Positions 31,704 to 40,309 are shown, counted from the stretch's first letter. The stretch: 40,361 bases of DNA from Lentisphaeraceae bacterium (GCA_004551905.1 SFPL01000085.1:1-40361); one strand, 5' to 3'. Numbers and translations are program-made. Notes: a model not told the origin generated them from the letters alone.

Positions 31704-32102
31704 GTGGCGATAAGGAGGAGAAAGAAGCCGAGCCTCGTGCTGCCGCTCTCGTCGATGGGCGACATCGCGTTCCTGCTCATCATCTTCTTCATGCTCGCGT
31801 CGAACTTCATGAAGACCGGCAACGTCGAGCTGGAGAAGCCGGATGCGCCGTCGCTCGAGCAGCAGGAGCCGCCGAAGTGCTCGGTGCTGCTGGACAAGGA
31901 CGGCCAGATATGGTTCGAAGGCGCGCAGGTCTCGAAGAGCGAGGTCACCAGCGCGCTTAAGGAACTGGCCGAGAAGGACCACGAATACACCGTCCACGTG
32001 GCGATCCACAAGGACCTGACGAAAAAGGATTTCATGCCCCTGATCGAGGCGATCAGCGAATCGGGGGCGAAGATGATACTCACCGGCGAACCGGAGGAAT
32101 AG
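31704..32102 (+). CDS. exbD: ExbD/TolR-family protein, second copy
   Basis: 132 residues from a GTG at 31704, preceded by GGAGG-like sequence at the end of the first exbD. An Arg/Lys-rich N-terminus precedes the membrane helix with D20 in MGDIAFLLIIFFML. The periplasmic part has SVLLDKDGQIWFEG and VHVAIHKDLTKKDFMPLIEAI, the usual TolR/ExbD order. The low similarity to the first copy outside the motif suggests distinct roles in one complex. Confidence 0.88.
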   Translation: MAIRRRKKPSLVLPLSSMGDIAFLLIIFFMLASNFMKTGNVELEKPDAPSLEQQEPPKCSVLLDKDGQIWFEGAQVSKSEVTSALKELAEKDHEYTVHVAIHKDLTKKDFMPLIEAISESGAKMILTGEPEE

Positions 32103-32106
32103 AAAC

Positions 32107-32526
32107 ATGAAAAAACCAGACATGCTGCTGACCGACATCGAGCGCTCCATCTTCGCGAAGGCGCTGGTGATTTCCATCATCGCACACACGGCGCTGCTGG
32201 GCGGAACGTCGTTCTCGCTCTTCGCCGACTGGTGGACGTACGGCGTCCATTCGCCGTCCTACATCAACGCCCAGAAGTCGAAGGAGAACAAGGAGGCCGA
32301 GGCGGCGCGGCGCAAGGCCGCGGCGGAGGAAAAGGCCGCCGAGGAGGCGAAGAAGGCCAAGACCGAGAAGGCCGCCGCGCCCGCCGCCACGAACGCAGCG
32401 AACGCCGCGACGCCAGCGAACGCCGCGACGCCTGCTGCGGAGGACGGCAAGGTGACGCCGCCCGAGGTGGATCCGCTGCCGCCGAAGAAAGAGTTCCAGC
32501 TCGGCGACGACCTGTCGCTCGACTAA
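32107..32526 (+). CDS. TonB/TolA-like membrane protein without a C-terminal domain
   Basis: 139 residues. A single N-terminal membrane helix (about 18-40) carries S23-x3-H27 (VISIIAHTAL), the S-x3-H pair by which TonB and TolA engage ExbB/ExbD or TolQ/TolR. A Lys/Ala/Glu-rich stretch (about 57-92) and an Ala/Pro/Asn stretch follow, as in TonB and TolA spacers. The protein then ends at PPKKEFQLGDDLSLD with no globular TonB or TolA C-terminal domain. It is 4 nt after exbD. Either the receptor-binding part is supplied by another protein, or this is a shortened transducer. Confidence 0.7.
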   Translation: MKKPDMLLTDIERSIFAKALVISIIAHTALLGGTSFSLFADWWTYGVHSPSYINAQKSKENKEAEAARRKAAAEEKAAEEAKKAKTEKAAAPAATNAANAATPANAATPAAEDGKVTPPEVDPLPPKKEFQLGDDLSLD

Positions 32527-32554
32527 GGGGAATCAGGTCCGTACCGTTAACGCG

Positions 32555-34177
32555 ATGGAATTCGTCGAGAGAGCGCTTGGGTTCGTCGAGGCCTGCCACC
32601 GGCGGCTGTCGTCCTTCTGCCTAAAGGTCGTCGGTGCGCTGTGGGCGTTGCAGGGCCGCCGCTCGCTCTCCTTCCGCCTCGCGGTCGGGTTCTTCCCGCT
32701 CGTCCTCGTCGCCGTCTGGTGCGCGTACTTAGTCTCCGGCGGCTACGTGGCCGCGAAGGAGTTCGACGAGTCGCTCGTCCGCTACCTTGAGAGCGCAGGC
32801 CACCTTGCCGCCGGCGTTCGCCTCGCCTGGGCGCTCTTCGCCGCCGCAGCGCTTTCGCTGGCGGCGATGGTGTCCGCGCTGGCGAAGAAACGGTTTTCCT
32901 TCCGGCTGATGCAGGCGGCGTGGGCCTCCTTCGCCGCGACCGCCGCGCTCGCCCTCGTCTGGCTGATGCGAGTCGGCTCCATCTTCGTCGCCTGCGACCA
33001 CAAGGCGTTCGACTCTGGGATGCGCAACGAGCTATGGACGGGGCTCCTCTTCTGGGGACTCGTCGCCGCGCTCTGGACTCTTGCGCTCCTCGTCGCGCTG
33101 CTCATGAAGGGCGTCCGCCGCGCCTACGGCTTCGGCGACGAGCCGCTCACGCGCGACGCCGGCGAGCGCGTCGTCGCCGCGGCCAAGACCACCGTCGGCG
33201 ACCGCCGCTGGAAGAGCTCGCTCTACTACGCCTTCACCATCTTCTTCCTCGTGATCTTCGGGCCCTATCTCGTCTTCATGTGGGGATGGGAGGAGCCGTA
33301 TGGCCTCCCCAAGGGCGGCGGCGAGCAGGTCTTCGAGCAGGTCCAGGTGAAGAAGATCAAGCGCAAGAAGCCGAAGAAGCTCACCGTCAACCCCTGGAGC
33401 CCCTACATCCTCGAGCGCATGGACATCGACGACGTGGTGACGCTCAAGGAGCTCGAGGAGGAGACGAAGGATACCTACGCCGCCCAGAACTCGTCGCAGA
33501 AGGGCGGCAAGGGCAAGGGGTCCGGCGGCTGGCCGAAGGGCATGGATGGCTCGGCCGTCAGGTTCATCCGCCTGAAGTACAACGGCGGCGACTGGGATCA
33601 GGACATGGGCAAGGGCGCCGACTACAACCTGCTCCTCAAGTTCCACGAGTGGACCGGCATGAAGATCGCCAAGGAGACCGAGTTCCGCGAGATCGAGCGG
33701 CTCAGGTTCTTCCCCAAGAAGCGTTCGCCGCCGTTCGTGTTCATGACAGGCATGCGCGGCATTTCAATCTCCGACCGCGAGGTGCGCATTCTCAGGGACT
33801 ACTGCCTCAAGGAAGGCGGGATGCTCTTCATCGACAACGGCGGCGGCTACTTCGACGGTGCCGTCAAGTCGATGCTCCGGCGCGTGTTCCCGGGACGCCC
33901 GCTCGTGGACATCCCCAACGACGACACGATCTACCATCGCCCGTACGTGTTCCCCGACGGCGCGCCCGCGTTCTGGCACCATGCCGGCTATCGCGCCATG
34001 GGCGTGCGCGACGAGGGACGGTGGGTCGTGTTCTACCATCCCGGCGACATCAACGACGCCTGGCGCGACGATCATTCGGGCGCGTCGCCCGAGGTGGCCG
34101 ACCAGGCGTACAAGCTCGGCGTGAACGTGATGTTCTACGCCTTTAACCAGTACTACCGCCGCCACTACGAGCAGTAG
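32555..34177 (+). CDS. Membrane protein with C-terminal DUF4159 domain
   Basis: 540 residues. Five membrane helices are predicted by eye at about 38-62, 88-109, 120-145, 163-184 and 225-247. A Lys-rich segment (VKKIKRKKPKKL, near 268) and a Gly/Lys linker follow, then from about 320 a DUF4159 domain: VRFIRLKYNGGDWDQDMG, ADYNLLLKFHEWTGM, PFVFMTGM, GGMLFIDNGGG and an HHAGYRAMG region. DUF4159 proteins are common in PVC and Bacteroidetes envelope operons and are of unknown function. Position at the end of the ExbB-ExbD-ExbD-TonB-like operon suggests it is the effector or structural partner of that motor. Confidence 0.82.
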   Translation: MEFVERALGFVEACHRRLSSFCLKVVGALWALQGRRSLSFRLAVGFFPLVLVAVWCAYLVSGGYVAAKEFDESLVRYLESAGHLAAGVRLAWALFAAAALSLAAMVSALAKKRFSFRLMQAAWASFAATAALALVWLMRVGSIFVACDHKAFDSGMRNELWTGLLFWGLVAALWTLALLVALLMKGVRRAYGFGDEPLTRDAGERVVAAAKTTVGDRRWKSSLYYAFTIFFLVIFGPYLVFMWGWEEPYGLPKGGGEQVFEQVQVKKIKRKKPKKLTVNPWSPYILERMDIDDVVTLKELEEETKDTYAAQNSSQKGGKGKGSGGWPKGMDGSAVRFIRLKYNGGDWDQDMGKGADYNLLLKFHEWTGMKIAKETEFREIERLRFFPKKRSPPFVFMTGMRGISISDREVRILRDYCLKEGGMLFIDNGGGYFDGAVKSMLRRVFPGRPLVDIPNDDTIYHRPYVFPDGAPAFWHHAGYRAMGVRDEGRWVVFYHPGDINDAWRDDHSGASPEVADQAYKLGVNVMFYAFNQYYRRHYEQ

Positions 34178-34271
34178 CGCGGCGCATCGGAACAGGAGGA
34201 ACGTCATCGCCCATGGCGGCTGGCTCCCGTTCCTCCCGCTGATGAACGTCGGCTTCTGAGCCAAGCTTTCT

Positions 34272-34313
34272 CCGCGCCTTTGGGAAATTGACCAAAGGTT
34301 TGGTTAGGCGCGG
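34272..34313. terminator. Imperfect bidirectional terminator hairpin between convergent operons
   Basis: CCGCGCC (34272-34278) pairs with GGCGCGG (34307-34313), and the inner CCTTTGG (34277-34283) can pair with CCAAAGG (34292-34298). The two alternatives overlap, so one or the other forms. It sits between the DUF4159 gene and mutL and overlaps the mutL stop. No long T-run follows. Confidence 0.4.
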
Positions 34314-36124
34314 TCGAACTTGCGGTCGAGCTCGCGGGTGGAGGTGAAGATCATCACCGGCTTCCCCCGCGGGCATACGTATGGCATCCGGCAGGAGCAG
34401 AGCTCCTCGACAAGCTTCGTCGCTGCCTCGGGCGTGACGCGGATCGGCGCGCCCGCGAACGAGCGCGCGACCGACTTCGCGATCAGCTCCTCGCGCCAGC
34501 GTTCGCCGCTGCGGCGCTGTCCCGGTTCGGAAAGGTCGCGCGAGATCGTGGCGAGCAGGTCCGCCGCCGAGAGCGACGAGGCGATCTGCGGGATGGCGTC
34601 GATCTTGAAGGTGTTCTGCCCGAACGGCTCCAGCGCGAACCCCATCGCAGTCAGCGCGTCCATCGCTGCGGCGAGCCGCGAGTAGTCGACCGGCGAGAGA
34701 CGCACCGTCTCGGGGATGAGCAGCGGCTGGGATGGCGTCTTAACGTCCTTCAGCCGCTCGTAGACGATGCGCTCGCGCGCGGCGACGGGGTTGATGGTCA
34801 CGATGCCAGCGTCGGTCTCGATGAGCAGGTAGCCGCTTCCCGGCTGGGCGAGGAACTTGAACCACCGCCACGGCTTCGACTTTTCGCCGTCGACCGACAC
34901 CTTGAGCTCGGCCTCGACCGGCGCGGGCGTCGGCGTCGCGGCGGGGACGGACGGGTAGGGCGGAGTTGGTGCTGAATGTGGCTGTACTGGCGAGGCTGGG
35001 GGGATTGGCGAGACCGGCGCAGAAGGGGTCGGCGAAATCTGTGCATGCATTTCCGCCGGCTGTCGGTTGTCGATTGTCGGCTGTGCCATTGCCGCCGCCA
35101 TCGCTGGTTCCGCGGCGATTCCAATGGCGCGTCCGATCGCGGCGGTGACGGCGGCCTTGACCGCCACGTTGTCCCGGAAGCGAACTTCGCGCTTGGTGGG
35201 GTGGACGTTGACGTCGACTTGCCCTGGGTCGAGTTCGATGAAGAGGATTACCGCCGGCCTGGCGTCGCCCTGGCGGCGCGGATACGCCTCGCGGATCGCG
35301 TAGGCTACCGACGGCGCGCTGGCGGGACGACCGTTCACAAAGACGTATTGCTCGCGCCGTGTCGGACAGGCGAGGTTGGGACGCTCGACGAACCCCGACA
35401 CCCTGACTGCGCCGCCGCTCCCCGTCTCCTCGCCAGGCGGCTCCGGGATCGGCAGCACCGACTCGGTGAACTCGGGGCCGAAGAGGTCGCGCACGCGGTC
35501 GGCGGTGTTCGCGGCGGGCGGCAGCCGCCCGGCCTCGCGTCCGTCCACCGTGAGCGAGAAGGCGATCTCGGGATGGGCAAGGGCGTGGATGGTGTAGATC
35601 TGGCGGACGTGGCTTTCCTCGGTCGCGTAGGAGCGCAGGAACTTGCGCCGCGCGGGGATGTTGCAGAAGAGGTCGCGCACCTCGACGAGCGTACCGGGAG
35701 GGGAGCCGGCAGGGCGCACCTCGGCGAGGGTGCCGGCGTTCACCTGGAGCATGGTGCCTTCGTCGGAGTCGCGGCGGCGGGTGGTCAGCGTGAAGCGCGA
35801 GACGGAGGCGATCGAGGGAATCGCCTCGCCGCGGAAGCCGAGGGTGTCGATTCGCTCGATGTCCTCGGCGTCGAGGATCTTCGAGGTGGCCTGGCGCTCG
35901 AGCGAGAGGACGGCGTCGTCGCGGGTCATGCCACAGCCGTCGTCCTGCACCGACACGAGCTTGCGCCCGCCCTGGGAGATGGCGATGCGGATTGACTTCG
36001 CGCCGGCGTCGATGGAGTTCTCGACGAGCTCCTTGACGACGCTCGCCGGGCGCTCCACCACCTCGCCGGCGGCGATCTTGTTCGCCACATGGAGCGGCAG
36101 AACCCTTACGTGTCCGTCGCGCAT
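34304..36124 (-). CDS. mutL: DNA mismatch repair protein MutL, endonuclease motifs lost
   Basis: 606 residues. The GHKL ATPase is intact: E32 and N36 (ELVENSIDAGA), DDGCGM (61-66) and GFRGEA (96-101), then the transducer domain with YVFVNGRPA and DVNVHPTKREVRF. A long Pro/Ala/Thr linker precedes the C-terminal dimerisation domain. There the endonuclease motif DQHA-x2-E-x4-E is replaced by NPVAARERIVYE (445-456), and the later C-P-H-G-R-P motif reads CPRGKP (584-589). The start overlaps the ftsZ stop by one base. It is the last gene of the ddl-fts operon, an unusual partner. Confidence 0.95.
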   Translation of the reverse strand: MRDGHVRVLPLHVANKIAAGEVVERPASVVKELVENSIDAGAKSIRIAISQGGRKLVSVQDDGCGMTRDDAVLSLERQATSKILDAEDIERIDTLGFRGEAIPSIASVSRFTLTTRRRDSDEGTMLQVNAGTLAEVRPAGSPPGTLVEVRDLFCNIPARRKFLRSYATEESHVRQIYTIHALAHPEIAFSLTVDGREAGRLPPAANTADRVRDLFGPEFTESVLPIPEPPGEETGSGGAVRVSGFVERPNLACPTRREQYVFVNGRPASAPSVAYAIREAYPRRQGDARPAVILFIELDPGQVDVNVHPTKREVRFRDNVAVKAAVTAAIGRAIGIAAEPAMAAAMAQPTIDNRQPAEMHAQISPTPSAPVSPIPPASPVQPHSAPTPPYPSVPAATPTPAPVEAELKVSVDGEKSKPWRWFKFLAQPGSGYLLIETDAGIVTINPVAARERIVYERLKDVKTPSQPLLIPETVRLSPVDYSRLAAAMDALTAMGFALEPFGQNTFKIDAIPQIASSLSAADLLATISRDLSEPGQRRSGERWREELIAKSVARSFAGAPIRVTPEAATKLVEELCSCRMPYVCPRGKPVMIFTSTRELDRKFDRA

Positions 36125-37224
36125 CAGAGATCGAGGTTGATGTTGCGCCTGAGGTAGGTGGGAAGGTCGAGGTCCTCGCCATGCCAGATCGTGGGCTCGG
36201 TCTTGTGGAAGCGCCGCGCGCTGCCCTGGCCGGGGCCGAGCGGACTCTTCGCCGCGCCGCGGCGCCGCGCCCTGGCCTGGCCCTGCTGCGGGGTCTCGAC
36301 CGCCGCGGCGGACTCGAAGAGCATCACCACCACCGAGAGCCGTCCGCAGAAGGTCGCCTCGTCGTTGACGGTGCCGATCTCGAAGGGGATCTGCTCGCCG
36401 AACGCCTCCCTGATTCCGTCCGCCACCCGCCCGAGCTCGCTGAGCCTCAGGTCCTCGCCGGCGAGGACGCCGCAGAGGATGGCGTTCACCGGCGCGCTCG
36501 CGATGGCGAGCATCTCCGAGCGGACGAGCCGGTCGACCGCCTCGGAGGCGCGGTCGGGCCCCTGCACGGTCACGAAGGCGAACCTGCCGCGGCCGGCGTT
36601 GGCGACGAGCCGGCGGATGCGGTCGGCGTCGAGCCGGATGTAGCCGGGCTTCTCGACGAGACGCCAGAATAGGGTGACGCCGCCGGCGATGGTGTCGACG
36701 GCGCGCTTCATCGCCGCCTCCATGTTGTCCTCGCCGCCGACGAGCTTGTCCAGCGGCAGGAAGAACGCGGCGCTGGCGGCCTCCTCGACCATGGACATCA
36801 CCCCGCGCGCGCTGCGCATGCGGTCCTCGCCCTCGAAGGCGAAGGGGGTGGTGGCGAAGACGATCGAGTGGATGCCGAGGTCGGTGAGCCGCTTCAGGAT
36901 CTCGATGGTGGCACCGCCGCCGGTGCCGCCGCCGAGCGCGGTGACGACCACCGCGAGCCGCACGCCCTCGAGTTTCCCGTCGAGCGCGGAGATCGAGTCC
37001 TCCGCGGCCAGCCTCGCGGCGACCACGTCGCCGCCGGCGCCGCGTCCGGAGAGCCGGTTGCCGCCGATCAGCAGGAAGTTCTCCTCGTCCTGGCCCGACG
37101 CCGCGTCGGTGTCGACGGCGAGAAGCCTGAGGTCGCCTCCGAAGGCGCGCGAGACGCCGTGCGCGATGCGCGAGCCGGCGGTGCCGACGCCGACGAGGAG
37201 CATGGGTGAGGATGCAGCGCTCAT
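36124..37224 (-). CDS. ftsZ: Divergent cell-division protein FtsZ
   Basis: 366 residues from the ATG at 37224, which overlaps the ftsA stop as ATGA. The fold is recognisable from LVGVGTAGSRIAHGV, LLAVDTDAA, the tubulin-signature region ALGGGTGGGATIEIL, IVFATTPFAFEG and a C-terminal conserved peptide DLDLPTYLRR (351-360). Departures from consensus are notable. The signature is GGGTGGG rather than GGGTGTG (98-104), and the T7-loop region reads IRLDADRIR (196-204) where NxDxxD is expected. GTPase activity may therefore be low or altered. Genomic context (ddl-ftsQ-ftsA-ftsZ) leaves little doubt about identity. Confidence 0.9.
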   Translation of the reverse strand: MSAASSPMLLVGVGTAGSRIAHGVSRAFGGDLRLLAVDTDAASGQDEENFLLIGGNRLSGRGAGGDVVAARLAAEDSISALDGKLEGVRLAVVVTALGGGTGGGATIEILKRLTDLGIHSIVFATTPFAFEGEDRMRSARGVMSMVEEAASAAFFLPLDKLVGGEDNMEAAMKRAVDTIAGGVTLFWRLVEKPGYIRLDADRIRRLVANAGRGRFAFVTVQGPDRASEAVDRLVRSEMLAIASAPVNAILCGVLAGEDLRLSELGRVADGIREAFGEQIPFEIGTVNDEATFCGRLSVVVMLFESAAAVETPQQGQARARRRGAAKSPLGPGQGSARRFHKTEPTIWHGEDLDLPTYLRRNINLDL

Positions 37225-38426
37225 TTGAAGAACCTCCCGATTATGTCGCCGAGGAATGACTTGTCCGTTCCGCTGGCGCGCTGGGAATAGAGGAGCGCGC
37301 CGGAGATGGTGGCGAACGCCCACGGGTCGGACACGTCCTCGAGTCCGTCCACCTGCAGCGGCCGCCCGCGCCTGACGCCGAGGCCGAGCTCCAGCTCCGC
37401 GAGCGACTCCATGTCTCGCATCCCGGCGCCGCCGCCGGCGATGACCACGCCGGCGTGGAGGCGGTGGATGAGGTCGGCTTCCTCCAGCGTCTCGCGGATT
37501 ACGGTGAAGAGCTCCTTGAGCCTCGCGTTGACCACGGTGTCGAGCGCACGGCGCGAGATGGCGCGGCTCTCCATCAGGGCGGAGGAGCCGGTCAGCCGGA
37601 CGCGCGCGTTGTCGGTGGTGTACTGCCCGATCACGGCGCTGGCCTCGTCGGTCTTCAGCCGCTCGGCCTGGGCGTTGGTGGTCTGGAAGGCGTAGGCGAT
37701 GTCGTTGGTCACGTGGTCGCCGCCAACGCCAACGACGCCTGCGGTGGCGAGGTAGCCGTCGCAGTAGGCGGCGTAGCCGGTGGAGCCGCCGCCGAGGTCG
37801 AGCACCAGCACGCCGTTGCGGCGCTCGTGCTCCTCGAGGACCGCGTCGGCGGTGCAGGTGGCGGCGAACACCGGCTCGGAGATCTCCAGCCGCGCGCCAT
37901 CGGCGGCGGTGCGCGCGTCCTGGATGCGGTCGGAGCTGGCGTGGATCTGGAGCGTGTTCAGCCTCAGCATTCGCCCCGACATGCCCTTGGGCGAGGTGAT
38001 GCCGACGAGGCTGTCGATCTGGTAGTCCTGGTCGACGATGTCCAGCAGCTCTCGTCCCTTGGGAATCGGCATCTCGCGCGAGCGCCGCGCGGCCTCCATG
38101 ATCTCCGCGTCGCCTACCCTGCCGCCGGCGACGACTGCGTTGCCCTCGGCGTTGGCGACGTGGATGTGCTGGCCGGAGGCCACCAGCAGCGCGTTGTGGA
38201 TCTCGATGTTGCCGCCGGTGGAGTCTTGCTTCGCCTCGATCTCGCGCAGCACGGAGCGGATCGACTGCGTTGCCTGCGAGATGTCGATGATCTGGCTCTT
38301 GCGCACGCCCGAAGAGGGGATCTCGGCATGGCTTAGTATCTTCATCCGCCCGCCCGTCTGGGTCTCGCCGACGGCGAGCACGGTGCGGGAGGTCCCGATT
38401 TCGAGCGCTGCGTGGATCTTGCTCAT
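37221..38426 (-). CDS. ftsA: Cell-division actin homologue FtsA
   Basis: 401 residues from the ATG at 38426. Actin-fold ATP-binding elements are present: AALEIGTSRTVLAV (phosphate 1), VLVLDLGGGSTGYAAYCDG (phosphate 2) and VVIAGGGAGMRDM (adenosine). The C-terminus FLGDIIGRFFK is the amphipathic membrane-targeting helix. It anchors FtsZ filaments, whose C-terminal peptide is conserved in the next gene. Both ends overlap neighbours as ATGA. The longer open frame upstream lies within ftsQ. Confidence 0.95.
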   Translation of the reverse strand: MSKIHAALEIGTSRTVLAVGETQTGGRMKILSHAEIPSSGVRKSQIIDISQATQSIRSVLREIEAKQDSTGGNIEIHNALLVASGQHIHVANAEGNAVVAGGRVGDAEIMEAARRSREMPIPKGRELLDIVDQDYQIDSLVGITSPKGMSGRMLRLNTLQIHASSDRIQDARTAADGARLEISEPVFAATCTADAVLEEHERRNGVLVLDLGGGSTGYAAYCDGYLATAGVVGVGGDHVTNDIAYAFQTTNAQAERLKTDEASAVIGQYTTDNARVRLTGSSALMESRAISRRALDTVVNARLKELFTVIRETLEEADLIHRLHAGVVIAGGGAGMRDMESLAELELGLGVRRGRPLQVDGLEDVSDPWAFATISGALLYSQRASGTDKSFLGDIIGRFFK

Positions 38427-39262
38427 TTTATCGACTCCTTGGTGTCGGCGTAGATTCGGCCGGGGTTCGCGAGGTCCGCCGCGTTCCAGATCACGGCGTT
38501 GTCGCCGATCCGGGTGTGGATGGCCCTGAGGAGCAGCCCGAGTCGGCGGGCGAGCTCCGCGCGCGAGGCGGGGCTGGGGTCGTCCATTCCCTCCCACGCG
38601 ATCTTGGCGGTGGAGTAGCTCCCGCCCAGGGTGGCGGAGACGTAATCCGGCTTGGAGATGTCCACCTCGAGGATCCCGAGCTCCTGGAACTCCGGGTCGC
38701 GCGCGAGGTCGAGGAGCTGTAGCGCCGCCGCCGCGCGACCCTCGAGCCGCTTGCCCACGGGTGACCCCGGCGCGGCCGTCTCGCGGATGACCGGCAGCAT
38801 CCTGGTGCCGCGCGAGCAGAGGAACACCATTCCCTCGGCGTCGGCTACGCGCCCGGTGTCGGAGCGGCTTCCCTTAATCCCCATCCGCACGATCGGCGAG
38901 CGCTCCTCGGCGACAATCGTCACTTTGTCCGGCAGCCGCTTCACCACCGAGATCGACTTCAGGTTGGGGATCTTCGCGAGCACCTCCTTGCGCTTCGCAT
39001 CGAAGTCGATGAGCGCTAGGTTGGCACCTTTCCTGAGGCCGAAGTTCTCGGCGATGACGTCGCCCTTGACCATCTTGCCCGAGGTCACCGAGACCTGCGA
39101 GGAGACGTCGGTCACGACGCACTGCTCGATCCACGTCGCGTGCAGCCAGCTCCACGCCGTCGCGGCGCCGACGGCGACGAGGCCGACGAGTGCGAGCACC
39201 GTCACTGCGGCCACGATCCGCCGCGTCGTCCCGCGGCGCCGGTTGTCGGGCAGCTTCTTCAT
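38423..39262 (-). CDS. ftsQ: Cell-division protein FtsQ/DivIB
   Basis: 279 residues from the ATG at 39262. A basic cytoplasmic tail (KKLPDNRRRGTTRR) and one membrane helix (about 16-38) are followed by a POTRA-type domain. That domain carries FGLRKGANLALIDFDAKRKEVLAKIPNLKSISVVKRLPDKVTIVAEER-like sequence (about 72-120), the FtsQ signature. Identification rests on this and on the position between ddl and ftsA. FtsQ recruits FtsB/FtsL to the divisome. It overlaps ddl and ftsA as ATGA on both sides. Confidence 0.9.
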   Translation of the reverse strand: MKKLPDNRRRGTTRRIVAAVTVLALVGLVAVGAATAWSWLHATWIEQCVVTDVSSQVSVTSGKMVKGDVIAENFGLRKGANLALIDFDAKRKEVLAKIPNLKSISVVKRLPDKVTIVAEERSPIVRMGIKGSRSDTGRVADAEGMVFLCSRGTRMLPVIRETAAPGSPVGKRLEGRAAAALQLLDLARDPEFQELGILEVDISKPDYVSATLGGSYSTAKIAWEGMDDPSPASRAELARRLGLLLRAIHTRIGDNAVIWNAADLANPGRIYADTKESIK

Positions 39263-40185
39263 TTCCGGTCGCAGGCGGCGCTTGCGAGGATGCGGTCGCA
39301 CACCCCGGCGAAGGTTAGCCCCGTCTTCATGCCAGCCTTGGGCACGAGGGAGTGTCCGGTGAACCCCGGGGAGGTGTTGAGCTCGAGGACGTATATCCTG
39401 CCGATCGGCGAAACCCTGAAGTCGACGCGGGTGACTCCGCGGCAGCCGACGGCGCGGTACGCCTTGACCGCCACCTCGCCGAGCCGCCGCTCGAGCTCCA
39501 CGCCGTCCGGACCGGAGTCGCGCACGAAGTCGTAGCGCGTCTCGCCCGACTTGTACTTCTCGTCGTAGCCGTACCAGCCGCCCTTGGCGACGATCTCGAT
39601 GGCCGGCCACGTCTCGCCGTCCACCACCGCCACCGTGTACTCGCGCCCGGGCACGAACTCCTCCACGAGCGCCTGGCCCGCGGCGCCCGGCCGCGCCTTC
39701 ATCGCCGCGAACGCCGCCGCGAGCGCGCCCGGCCACTCTTCGGGACTCGACACCTTGGAGATGCCCACCGAGCTGCCGTCGCACGGCGGCTTCACCACCA
39801 CCGGCAGCGGCAGCGGCGGCTTCGCGTCGCCCTCCGACGCGAGCGACCACGGCGGCGTCGGCACGCCGTTCAGCTCGAGCGAGAGCTTCGTCTTCACCTT
39901 GTCCATCGCGATGCGCGATGTCGCCGCGCCGGGGCCGGTGTAGGGGATGCCGAGCCGGTCGAGCGCGGACTGCACGCCGCCGTTCTCGCCCCAGCCGCCG
40001 TGCAGCGCGATGTACGCCGCGTCAACGTCCTTCGGCATTGCGTCGAGGCTCTCGGCGTCGAGCGTGACCGGCACGACCTCGTACTTGCCAAGGCTCGCGA
40101 GAGCCTCGGCGATGTTGCGGCCAGAATCGAGCGAGACCTCGCGCTCGCTCGAAACGCCGCCCATCAAAACAGCAATCTTCTTCAT
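39259..40185 (-). CDS. ddl: D-alanine--D-alanine ligase
   Basis: 308 residues. ATP-grasp features are clear: VLMGGVSSEREVSLDSG, ALHGGWGENGGVQSALD, VVKPPCDGSSVGISKV (ATP loop), EEFVPGREYTVAVVDG and the metal site ELNTSPGFTGHSLVP. It makes D-Ala-D-Ala for peptidoglycan. It is first in the ddl-ftsQ-ftsA-ftsZ-mutL operon. The ATG at 40185 lies 7 nt from a TATAAT hexamer with no Shine-Dalgarno, so the transcript is probably leaderless. Confidence 0.96.
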   Translation of the reverse strand: MKKIAVLMGGVSSEREVSLDSGRNIAEALASLGKYEVVPVTLDAESLDAMPKDVDAAYIALHGGWGENGGVQSALDRLGIPYTGPGAATSRIAMDKVKTKLSLELNGVPTPPWSLASEGDAKPPLPLPVVVKPPCDGSSVGISKVSSPEEWPGALAAAFAAMKARPGAAGQALVEEFVPGREYTVAVVDGETWPAIEIVAKGGWYGYDEKYKSGETRYDFVRDSGPDGVELERRLGEVAVKAYRAVGCRGVTRVDFRVSPIGRIYVLELNTSPGFTGHSLVPKAGMKTGLTFAGVCDRILASAACDRK

Positions 40186-40192
40186 CGGCTGT

Positions 40193-40203
40193 ATTATACC
40201 ATA
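40193..40203 (-). promoter_or_regulatory. Leaderless promoter core of the ddl-fts operon
   Basis: The minus strand reads TATGGTATAATAC; the hexamer (40193-40198) ends 7 nt before the ddl ATG. A three-unit octad array begins 6 nt upstream of the core. Confidence 0.8.
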
Positions 40204-40209
40204 ATTTTT

Positions 40210-40233
40210 GGTTAGGTGGTTAGGTGGTTAGGT
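40210..40233. repeat. Octad tandem array, 3 units, upstream of ddl
   Basis: GGTTAGGT three times in perfect register, 24 bp. Read toward ddl the units are ACCTAACC. It occupies the same place relative to the promoter core (6-nt gap) as the 7-mer arrays at 4235 and 9414, but with a different unit. Confidence 0.9.
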
Positions 40234-40265
40234 ACGGCCAACGCATTAAAAACCGATGTGGCTTC

Positions 40266-40303
40266 CAGAAGTAAACCCTCTTTTCCGAAGCGTTTACTAT
40301 CTG
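40266..40303. repeat. Bulged stem-loop upstream of the ddl promoter
   Basis: CAGA-AGTAAAC (40266-40276) pairs with GTTTACT-a-TCTG (40292-40303), an 11-bp stem with one bulged base and a 15-nt loop. There is no T-run on either strand, so it is not a clear terminator. It lies just past the stop of the possible gene at the right edge. Confidence 0.4.
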
Positions 40304-40309
40304 TAATTA

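Noticed and set aside
34178..34271. Small ORF after DUF4159 (peptide ending in LPLMNVGF)
   Set aside because: Only a few codons follow any plausible start, and the frame differs from the upstream gene.
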